Source of the DNA: Rickettsiales bacterium
GTDB lineage: Bacteria > Pseudomonadota > Alphaproteobacteria > Rs-D84
DNA: 18,535 nucleotides
Assembly (NCBI GenBank): GCA_031278055.1
Contig: JAITLD010000062.1
Coordinates: 1-18,535, forward strand
Direction: 5' to 3'
The position numbers and the translations under genes were made by a program. Shown here piece by piece: positions 7,149-12,909 of the stretch (its first letter is position 1; the number at the start of each line of letters is the position of its first letter). Under the pieces are notes generated by a model. It worked only from the letters and a program-made list of their open reading frames with translations, was not told the origin of the DNA and did not search any database.

Positions 7149-8849
7149 GTGAGGATAATTTGTGAAAGGTCCATATCCGGAAAGATATGGGCGACGGATG
7201 ATGTTGTCGGCGGCGCGGACATTATAGATTCTATTCTGTCAAAACGAAACCTGGCCGATGAAGAGGCGAAAAGAATTTTTCTGAATCCCAGTTTGCGCGA
7301 ACAGATGCCCGACCCATTTGTCTTGCTCGGAATGGACAAGGCTGTCGAAATTGTCGCGGCTGCGATTCGTTTTAAGAAAAAAATCGCGATTTTCGGCGAC
7401 TATGACGTTGATGGAATTACCAGCACTGCGATTTTAATCAAATTTTTCCGAATAATCGGCGCCGATGTCGTATGGCATTTGCCGGATCGCGAGATCGAGG
7501 GATATGGATTGAATGAATCGGCAATACGCGATTTTGCCGCGTGCGGCGCAAAGTTTTTGCTGACAGTCGATTGCGGAATTACAGCGTTAAGGGAAGTCGC
7601 CGTCGCGAAAGAACTCGGCATGTCGGTTGTCGTGACAGACCATCACGAGCCGACGGAAATATTGCCGGACGCCGAAGCGATCGTGAATCCAAAGCAGGCG
7701 GCCGACAAATCGGGATTGCAATATCTGGCGGGCGTCGGCGTCGCGTTTATGTTTTTGGTTGCGCTGAATCGCGAATTGGGACATCCCGTTTCCGATTTAA
7801 TGCAGTTTCTCGATCTGGTCGCGCTTGGAACAATTTGCGATACAATGCCTCTTTTGGGGCTTAATCGCGCGTTCGTATCCGTTGGCCTCAGGGTTTTGGA
7901 AAAACGGCGGAATATAGGACTTCGCGTTTTGATGGAAAAGGCGGCGGTTAAAAGGGTCGATGTGTATGCCGCCGGTTTCATTCTGGGGCCGCGTTTGAAC
8001 GCGGCGGGCCGGATGACGGACGCGAATCTGGCGCTGGATTTGATTTTAACGGACAATTTCATGATTGCGAATGATTTGGCGGAAAAATTGAATACCATGA
8101 ATGAAAGGCGTCAATCGATTCAAAATGCGATTCTGCTGAATGCCGACGGGGCCGCGCGCGAGCAAAAAGAGTCGGGCGCATTTTGTTTGTTTGTTTCCGG
8201 CGCGAACTGGCACGGCGGCGTCATGGGAATAGTCGCGGGACGACTGAAAGATAAATACGGGCTGCCGTGCTGCGTCGCAACCTCGGCGGATGGAGTCGTT
8301 AGCGGCAGCGGTCGTAGCATAGAAAGTGTAGATTTGGGCGGGATAATACGTAAAGCTATGGATGAAAAAATCATAACTGGCGGCGGCGGCCATGCGGCAG
8401 CTGTGGGATTTGAATTGTCGGCTGAAAATGAAAAGAAATTCGCCGATTTTCTGAATGGGCAGGTTTCGGCCGCCTTAAACGGGGTTCTGCCAACGCCAAA
8501 AATCGATATTGATGTTGAAATAGATGCGGGCGGCGCAAATTTAGATTTGGCGACATCATTATCCAGATTGGCGCCGTTTGGAATCGGAAACAACGAGCCG
8601 GTTCTTTCTCTTTCCGGCGGAATGTGGGCTTTCGGTCGAACGATGGGCGGCGGCGGGCATTTATTCGGAAATCTGAGGACAAGCGCGGGCCAGCTTCCGG
8701 TTGTAGGCTTCAATATGTCGGATAGTCCGGTCGGACGATTTTTGTTGGATGAATCGAATTTTGGCTGTATTATAAAGGTTGTCGGGAAATTAAAAGAGAA
8801 TGATTTTTCAGGCGGAGTTCAATTGCTGTTGGAAGACGCTTCATTATGA
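7149..8849 (+). CDS. recJ: single-stranded-DNA exonuclease RecJ
   Basis: 566 residues from the GTG start. 5'-3' exonuclease on single-stranded DNA in recombination and mismatch repair. DHH-family motifs are in order: GDYDVDG (83-89), DCG (141-143), DHH (164-166), RLNAAGRM (282-289), and in the DHHA1 domain SGSGRS (385-390) and GGGGHAAA (about 411-418). The C-terminal OB-like domain is present. GTG 7149 is preferred because an A/G-rich AAAGAGA lies just ahead of it; the frame is open further up to a TTG at 7095, but that would overlap the upstream peptidase gene and adds an unconserved 18 residues. The stop at 8847-8849 sits in ATGAAACATGA, a fragment of the dispersed repeat. Confidence 0.95.
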   Translation: MRIICERSISGKIWATDDVVGGADIIDSILSKRNLADEEAKRIFLNPSLREQMPDPFVLLGMDKAVEIVAAAIRFKKKIAIFGDYDVDGITSTAILIKFFRIIGADVVWHLPDREIEGYGLNESAIRDFAACGAKFLLTVDCGITALREVAVAKELGMSVVVTDHHEPTEILPDAEAIVNPKQAADKSGLQYLAGVGVAFMFLVALNRELGHPVSDLMQFLDLVALGTICDTMPLLGLNRAFVSVGLRVLEKRRNIGLRVLMEKAAVKRVDVYAAGFILGPRLNAAGRMTDANLALDLILTDNFMIANDLAEKLNTMNERRQSIQNAILLNADGAAREQKESGAFCLFVSGANWHGGVMGIVAGRLKDKYGLPCCVATSADGVVSGSGRSIESVDLGGIIRKAMDEKIITGGGGHAAAVGFELSAENEKKFADFLNGQVSAALNGVLPTPKIDIDVEIDAGGANLDLATSLSRLAPFGIGNNEPVLSLSGGMWAFGRTMGGGGHLFGNLRTSAGQLPVVGFNMSDSPVGRFLLDESNFGCIIKVVGKLKENDFSGGVQLLLEDASL

Positions 8850-8860
8850 AACATGACGAT

Positions 8861-8975
8861 TTATAATTGACAATTAACAATTATTAAGGCATGAAACATG
8901 AGATATGAATTTATAATTAAAAAATCTTGCGAGCAAGGCGAACTCATTGATTAATAATTGATAATTAATAAAATT
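8861..8975 (+). repeat. AT-rich inverted repeat element between recJ and lolA
   Basis: The arms TTGACAATTAACAATTATTAA (about 8867-8887) and TTAATAATTGATAATTAATAA (about 8951-8971) are imperfect inverted copies. The interior holds a repeat arm (8891-8909) and a small palindrome CTTGC-GA-GCAAG (8926-8937). No transposase is present. It resembles a short non-autonomous or MITE-like element, but no target duplication was identified. No gene is seen in 8850-8978. Confidence 0.45.
8889..8909 (-). repeat. CATG-rich dispersed repeat, single arm (copy 2)
   Basis: ATGAAACATGAGATATGAA (8891-8909) is the reverse complement of the right arms at 2003, 9045 and 9762. A shorter piece, ATGAAACATGA, lies at 8846-8856 over the recJ stop codon. 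Confidence 0.55.
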
Positions 8976-8978
8976 AGT

Positions 8979-9076
8979 ATGAAACATAGGGCAAGAAATA
9001 TGGAATATAAAAAAAACGCAGGGCAAAATTCCCACGCCCGTCCTATATCTCGTGTCCCATGTTTCATGTTTCATGT
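8979..9076 (+). repeat. palindromic CATG-rich repeat overlapping the lolA start (copy 3)
   Basis: The left arm 8979-9003 and right arm 9043-9067 are complementary at 20 of 25 positions by eye. The loop contains an A-run and GGGCAAAA, both shared with copy 4 at 9675-9789. The unit ATGTTTCAT is then repeated once more (to 9075). The left arm contains the candidate lolA ribosome binding site and start codon; the right arm encodes ISRVPCFMF in the signal peptide. Confidence 0.7.
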
Positions 9077-9674
9077 CTTATGTCTCATATTTCTTCTCTC
9101 TTCTCCGCTTTTTGCGGGGGTTGATTCCAAACTAGTTGCAAAGGCGGAGATATATCTGAATGGCATAACCGGATTATCGGGCGAATTTTCGCAAGCTGCG
9201 GGAGGAAAAAGGGACAAGGGTGTTTTTTCAATGCTTCGGCCCGGGCGTGTTCGGTTGGATTATTCCACATTGCCCGTCCAACTGGTTTCAAATGGAAAGG
9301 ATTTATATTTTTATGACAAGTCTCTTGATCAGATAACGACAGTTCCATTAACGTCGACGCCGGCCGGAATATTGGTGCGCAAGAAAATAAATCTGACGAC
9401 TGCGGATATTGTTGTTTCGGAAACGATGTCGACCCCGAATTCTTTTTCACTAAATATTCATATTCGCGGACAGGAGGGCGCCGGCCGAATGAGGGTCGAC
9501 TTCTCGCAAAATCCGGTCGCGTTGAAGTCGTGGGTCGTTTATGACGCGACGGGAATGGAAACGGAAATTGTTTTTGTAGATATGAAAATCAAGACAGATT
9601 TTCCAAAGAATTATTTCGAATTGCAAAGACACAAAATGACATCCAATTCCGGAGGGGATGATTTTTATGAATAA
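9000..9674 (+). CDS. lolA: outer-membrane lipoprotein carrier protein LolA
   Basis: About 224 residues. Periplasmic chaperone that accepts lipoproteins from the LolCDE transporter and carries them to the outer membrane. The mature part has the LolA pattern: AEIYLNGITGLSGEFSQ, then GVFSMLRPGRVRLDY, LVSNGKDLYFYD, a mid-domain with TPAGILV, and a closing LKSWVVYDATGMETEI strand. The signal peptide has a long n-region and the core FMFHVLCLIFLLSSPLFA. Much of the n- and h-region is encoded by the palindromic repeat at 8979-9076. Start 9000 is chosen because AGGGCAAG precedes it; ATG 8979 and ATG 9066 are in frame and possible. LolA close to ftsK is a common alphaproteobacterial arrangement. Confidence 0.88.
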   Translation: MEYKKNAGQNSHARPISRVPCFMFHVLCLIFLLSSPLFAGVDSKLVAKAEIYLNGITGLSGEFSQAAGGKRDKGVFSMLRPGRVRLDYSTLPVQLVSNGKDLYFYDKSLDQITTVPLTSTPAGILVRKKINLTTADIVVSETMSTPNSFSLNIHIRGQEGAGRMRVDFSQNPVALKSWVVYDATGMETEIVFVDMKIKTDFPKNYFELQRHKMTSNSGGDDFYE

Positions 9675-9789
9675 TATGGGATAAAAGACATGGGCCGTGA
9701 GATAAGAGATATGAAAAAAACAGCATTGGGCAAAACCTGCGCGCTTGCCCCATGCCCCATATTTCATATCTCGTGTCTCATGTTTCATA
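9675..9789 (+). repeat. palindromic CATG-rich repeat between lolA and tatB (copy 4)
   Basis: The outer stem GAGATATGAAA (9706-9716) with TTTCATATCTC (9762-9772) is perfect over 11 bp and extends imperfectly outward. The inner stem 9723-9733 with 9745-9755 pairs at 10 of 11 positions (GCAT..GGGCAA with TTGCCC..ATGC). It fills the whole gap between lolA and tatB. It shares arms, an A-run and GGGCAAAA with copy 3. No T-run follows, so it is not a normal terminator. Confidence 0.7.
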
Positions 9790-9799
9790 CCACATAAAT

Positions 9800-10066
9800 A
9801 TGTTTGGAATAAGCGGTGCGGAATTTTTAATAGTGCTTATAATCGCGATTGCGGTCGTGCCGGCCAAAAACTGGCCGGATGTCGCGCGAATGGTGGGGAA
9901 ATTCGTCCGTTATGTTAAAAATATTATCGGAAAATTACAGGACGGAATTGATAATTTTGAAAATGAAGTCGCGAAAGATTTACCCCTCGATAATCTGTCG
10001 CAGAAAACTATGGATGATATGATAGAAACATTTTCAACACCGGTAAAAAAACGGCGCAAAAAATGA
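9800..10066 (+). CDS. tatB: twin-arginine translocase subunit TatB
   Basis: 88 residues: a short N-terminal membrane helix (MFGISGAEFLIVLIIAIAVV), a hinge with Pro (VPAKNWPD), then amphipathic and charged helices and a basic tail. With TatC it forms the receptor for twin-arginine signal peptides in the inner membrane. ATG 9800 fits the family N-terminus (MF-I-..E). The same frame stays open upstream to ATG 9752 through the palindromic repeat, but that extension would ruin the membrane-helix start. No Shine-Dalgarno is visible before 9800, so initiation may depend on other features. The 3' end overlaps tatC by 4 nt (ATGA), indicating coupled translation. Confidence 0.88.
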   Translation: MFGISGAEFLIVLIIAIAVVPAKNWPDVARMVGKFVRYVKNIIGKLQDGIDNFENEVAKDLPLDNLSQKTMDDMIETFSTPVKKRRKK

Positions 10067-10752
10067 GAATGACATTAATGCAGCATTTTCGCGAATTGAA
10101 AGGCCGCGTCGTTTGGTCCCTGATTTTTTTCTGCGCGTCTTTCATATTGGGTCTTTACGTTGCGCCGTTGTTGCGGGATTTTATATCCGGTCCGCTGATT
10201 TCAGTTTGGGCGGAGCCCGCGATGATTTACACGGGGATTTCGGACGGGTTGTCGATACAATTCTCGCTTGCCGGATTATTCGCTATTTTTACCTCGTCTC
10301 CGTTGATTTTGTTTCAAATATGGCGATATGTTTCGCCCGCGCTTAATGGATGTGAAAAAAAGGCCATATTTCCGATTCTAGTTTTATCGCCGCTATTGTT
10401 TCTCGCGGGGGCGGCATTTTCGTATTTCATATTTCTTCCAATCATTTTTCGTTTCTTTCTCGAAATCGGGGGCGCGGATATTACGATGTTGCCCGATATG
10501 AAAGGTTATCTATCATTTTCCGTCGATTTGATAAAGGCATTTGGATTCGCCTTTCAATTCCCGCTGGTTCTCGTGATTTTGAACAGGACGGGGACCGTTT
10601 CTAAAAAGCAAGTTTTGTCCGTCTGCCGGTATATTATTGTCGGAATTTTCGTCTTGTCCGCGATTCTGACGCCGCCGGATGTGATTTCCCAAATCGCGCT
10701 GGCATTGCCGCTGATTGCGTTGTTTGGGCTTTCATTCTTGTTTATGATATAA
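10063..10752 (+). CDS. tatC: Sec-independent protein translocase TatC
   Basis: 229 residues with six predicted membrane segments. Conserved TatC features are visible: the N-terminal HFRELKGR motif, SLAGLFAIFTSSPLILFQIWRYVSPAL followed by the conserved E in CEKK, and the late TPPDVISQ loop (given here as spaced motifs, not one continuous match). TatC binds the twin-arginine signal peptide and nucleates the translocon. It overlaps tatB by 4 nt. The length is slightly shorter than most (about 240-260), mainly at the C-terminus. The 3' end of the gene carries the TATAAT box that may drive the next gene. Confidence 0.94.
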   Translation: MRMTLMQHFRELKGRVVWSLIFFCASFILGLYVAPLLRDFISGPLISVWAEPAMIYTGISDGLSIQFSLAGLFAIFTSSPLILFQIWRYVSPALNGCEKKAIFPILVLSPLLFLAGAAFSYFIFLPIIFRFFLEIGGADITMLPDMKGYLSFSVDLIKAFGFAFQFPLVLVILNRTGTVSKKQVLSVCRYIIVGIFVLSAILTPPDVISQIALALPLIALFGLSFLFMI

Positions 10753-10753
10753 T
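10748..10753 (+). promoter_or_regulatory. -10 box 6 nt before the nlpD-like GTG
   Basis: Perfect TATAAT inside the end of tatC. A start 6-7 nt downstream would fall on the GTG at 10760, giving a leaderless mRNA. No good -35 box is seen at the usual distance, so confidence is limited. Confidence 0.4.
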
Positions 10754-10759
10754 TTCAAT

Positions 10760-11776
10760 GTGAGGAAATTTTCTATTTTCTGTTTGTTGCTTGCCGTTTG
10801 CGCGGCATGCGATTTGCGCCAGCAGATTGTCGATATGCCGAATGACATCGGAAACTTCATCGCGTCCAGATATCCGGCTTTGCTGGCCGACCCCAATACG
10901 GAAATATACGAATACGCGTCCATTTTGGATTACGGGGACAATAACGCGCTGTATGGAGTGCCGCGCTCGATCGAATACGGCAACATCGCCGATTATACAA
11001 TTTATGCCGATCCGGACGATTATGTCCTGCCGAATCAAAGCGTGCTTAAAACGCAGACTATTTCCGATTTGTCGAAAGATTACGGGACGCTCGTTATTGC
11101 CGAAAAGAAATCGTTTGTTTTAAGCGTTAGGGAAATCCAGGTTCAAAAAGGCGACACCGCGTATTCGATTGCGAAAAAATACAATATGCCGGCGCAGCGC
11201 CTGAGGGTTCTGAATAATTTGTCCGATAAGTATCAGTTGAAAATTGGCCAGATATTGAAAGTCGAAAGCGCCGAAATTGTCACGACGAAAACGGAAATCA
11301 CGAAATCCGAAATGACGTTGCAGGCAAGTCCCGTAAAAATGGACCAGCCTGTAATAAAATCCAGTTCGGCCATAAAGCTGCCAAAGCTTGACCCGCGGGC
11401 GGGCGGCAAATTCGCATGGCCGGTGAAAGGAACGATAATCTCGGATTTCGGGCCGAAGAAAAGCGGTCTGACCAACGACGGAATCAATATTGGCTCAACA
11501 GAGGGAACAGTGGTGGGCGCGGCCGACAACGGCGTCGTGGCGTATGCTGGAAATGAATTGAAAGGCATGGGAAATCTTTTGATTATCCAGCATGCGGGCG
11601 GATGGATGACGGTCTATGCGCATTTGGATAGCTTTGTCGTTAAGCGCGGGGACAAGGTCAGAATCGGCCAGAAAATAGGAACTGTCGGGCGCACGGGCAG
11701 AGTGTCCGAGCCGCAGTTGCATTTTGAGATACGCAAGGGTTCCAAGGCTTATGACCCGAAGAAAGAATTAAAATAA
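10760..11776 (+). CDS. nlpD: NlpD-like LysM/LytM lipoprotein, degenerate active site
   Basis: 338 residues. A signal sequence ends in CAAC with Cys17, a slightly atypical lipobox (C at -3), so a lipoprotein is likely. A LysM domain (about 125-168, EIQVQKGDTAYSIAKKYNM onward) binds glycan. The C-terminal M23 domain (about 216-335) has lost catalytic residues: HxxxD is replaced by N239 and N243, and the HxH motif reads Q319-L-H321; only YAH (H287) is kept. This matches NlpD/EnvC-type LytM factors, which activate amidases at the septum instead of cutting peptidoglycan. GTG start, 8 nt after tatC, with no clear ribosome binding site. A LytM gene downstream of tat genes is seen in other Alphaproteobacteria, there usually with serS, surE and pcm between, which are absent here. 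Confidence 0.87.
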   Translation: MRKFSIFCLLLAVCAACDLRQQIVDMPNDIGNFIASRYPALLADPNTEIYEYASILDYGDNNALYGVPRSIEYGNIADYTIYADPDDYVLPNQSVLKTQTISDLSKDYGTLVIAEKKSFVLSVREIQVQKGDTAYSIAKKYNMPAQRLRVLNNLSDKYQLKIGQILKVESAEIVTTKTEITKSEMTLQASPVKMDQPVIKSSSAIKLPKLDPRAGGKFAWPVKGTIISDFGPKKSGLTNDGINIGSTEGTVVGAADNGVVAYAGNELKGMGNLLIIQHAGGWMTVYAHLDSFVVKRGDKVRIGQKIGTVGRTGRVSEPQLHFEIRKGSKAYDPKKELK

Positions 11777-11780
11777 CCAG

Positions 11781-11869
11781 GTCTGTCAAACCGGCTGATA
11801 TGAATGCAAGGCAACATCTAATTACAACTTGTTGATGTGTCTTGTGTGAATTCCAAGATTAAGACAGAC
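11781..11869. other. nested inverted repeats, candidate structured RNA
   Basis: The outer arms GTCTGTC (11781-11787) and GACAGAC (11863-11869) are perfect complements. Inside, GAAT (11802-11805) can pair with ATTC (11850-11853). The apical stem 11807-11818 with 11834-11844 makes 11 pairs with one bulge. A competing hairpin TCTTG (11840-11844) with CAAGA (11854-11858) is possible. It lies in the 142-nt gap between the convergent nlpD and rpsT genes, with no ORF. Strand, transcription and function are unknown; neither end has a T-run. Confidence 0.35.
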
Positions 11870-11918
11870 GCCCAAGGCGCCGATAAGTACGCAGTTGTTG
11901 GAATAAGTAAAGGGCCGC

Positions 11919-12179
11919 TTATTTAATCTTGTTCGCCGACTTGACCAAACGGGACACCTTGCGGCTGGCGCGTCTTTTCGGCATGACTTTTCTGGCGGCT
12001 TTCATCAGTTTGCTTTCCGCTTCTTTCAGCGTCGGCGCGATTGTCGCCGAATCTCTTGATTCGATTGCCTTGACCGCTTTCTTGACGGCGGTGCGCGTCG
12101 CATTCTTGCGCGAAATATTTGCTTTACGTTTTTTTTCGGTAACTAGAATCCGTTTTTTTGATGATTTATGGTTTGCCAA
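11919..12179 (-). CDS. rpsT: 30S ribosomal protein S20
   Basis: 86 residues beginning (M)ANHKSSKKRILVTEKKR, the signature N-terminus of S20, with the basic helical remainder (KNATRTAVKKAVKAIES... KVSRLVKSANKIK). Binds 16S rRNA early in assembly of the small subunit. The start is TTG at 12179; AAAAAGG lies 8 nt upstream of it. The frame is open further upstream, but only this start matches the family. E. coli rpsT also uses a UUG start, where it is linked to autoregulation, so the weak start may be functional here too. It has its own promoter (12211-12239). No dnaA gene follows, although rpsT-dnaA adjacency is common in Alphaproteobacteria. Confidence 0.96.
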   Translation of the reverse strand: MANHKSSKKRILVTEKKRKANISRKNATRTAVKKAVKAIESRDSATIAPTLKEAESKLMKAARKVMPKRRASRKVSRLVKSANKIK

Positions 12180-12210
12180 TGGTTTGCCTTTTTGAAATTT
12201 TGTTTTGGAT

Positions 12211-12239
12211 ATTTTATATTTATTTTTAACAAAAGTCAA
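12211..12239 (-). promoter_or_regulatory. promoter of rpsT
   Basis: On the minus strand, TTGACT (12239-12234), 17-nt spacer, TAAAAT (12216-12211). The -35 box lies inside the last codons of the upstream gene and the stop codon falls in the spacer. Predicted start near 12204, leader of about 25 nt. Confidence 0.6.
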
Positions 12240-12870
12240 ATTGCGCGTCTTGCCGCGATTTCTGGAAATGAAAGAAATCCCGCGTAACAAACAGGCGCAG
12301 TTTTCCAAGCATGTTCGGACGAACTTTTTCCATCAATCGATACGCCGCCTCTAATTTTGAGATTTCATTCGTTCCGGCGCAATAATGGATTTCAATTGCG
12401 GATTTGCCGCCGATTATTTCCAGAAAGTCGTAAAGCTTGTGCAGGTTCGCGCCATTGTTGTCGACAAACATGAATCCCGAGGCATTGATTTTATTTCCGG
12501 CAAAAATTATTTCGTTCCAATCCAAATGCTCCGTATTTTTCAGCGCGAGCGATAAAACTATTTCAATGTCTGATTCGATTTCCAGATTTTCGATTTTCTT
12601 CGTCGGCGCGAATAATTGAATCGCGACATTTTTTCGCGCCGCTATTTCCGGAATTTTTTTTTCGTCCGCCGTAAAGGCAAAAACTTTGACATCTTCCGCC
12701 AGATTGTTCAGCACGGGCAGAAATTCGGGTAGCGCGGATATTGCCGGCAGATGGCGCGCGGTCGAAATGATTACATCCCGCATTATTGTCTCCGCGTCCG
12801 TCGGCCCCCACTCGGCAATGCAGATGTGCGGCATCAGTTTTTTCAGGATACGGGCGTTTCTATCCTCCAT
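12226..12870 (-). CDS. hypothetical protein, 214 residues
   Basis: I do not recognise a family. The predicted product is soluble, with no signal peptide or membrane segment. Hydrophobic strands alternate with helices (for example VKVFAFTADEKKI, IEIVLSLAL, NEIIFAGNKI, SGFMFVDNN, SAIEIHYCAG), suggesting an alpha/beta fold, perhaps Rossmann-like; that is inference. ATG 12870 is the first start after a TATAAT box on the minus strand (12884-12879), only 8 nt away, so the mRNA may be leaderless. rpsT follows 46 nt downstream on the same strand. The reading frame is long, free of stops and ends cleanly just before the rpsT promoter, which supports a real gene. Confidence 0.72.
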   Translation of the reverse strand: MEDRNARILKKLMPHICIAEWGPTDAETIMRDVIISTARHLPAISALPEFLPVLNNLAEDVKVFAFTADEKKIPEIAARKNVAIQLFAPTKKIENLEIESDIEIVLSLALKNTEHLDWNEIIFAGNKINASGFMFVDNNGANLHKLYDFLEIIGGKSAIEIHYCAGTNEISKLEAAYRLMEKVRPNMLGKLRLFVTRDFFHFQKSRQDAQFDFC

Positions 12871-12873
12871 GGT

Positions 12874-12905
12874 TTCGCATTATACCATTTTTATGCTATA
12901 ATCAA
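12874..12905. promoter_or_regulatory. overlapping divergent promoters
   Basis: Within the 39-nt gap between the gene starting at 12870 (minus) and the gene starting at 12910 (plus) lie two perfect TATAAT boxes. The plus box is 12897-12902 with TTCGCA at 12874-12879 (17-nt spacer). The minus box is 12884-12879 with TTGATT at 12905-12900 (15-nt spacer). The boxes interleave, so the polymerases should compete, and both start codons are 7-8 nt from their -10 box. Confidence 0.5.
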
Positions 12906-12909
12906 GGAA

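Noticed and set aside
9752-9799. Upstream in-frame extension of tatB from ATG 9752
   Set aside because: It is encoded by the palindromic repeat and would add a non-family N-terminus before the conserved TatB start.
11777-11918. Possible replication origin near rpsT (rpsT-dnaA adjacency is common)
   Set aside because: No dnaA gene, no TTATCCACA-like boxes and no AT-rich unwinding region were seen.
12751-12909. N-terminal extension of the 12910 membrane protein
   Set aside because: It would run antisense through the neighbouring gene and across the divergent promoter; the 12910 start gives a normal membrane-protein N-terminus.
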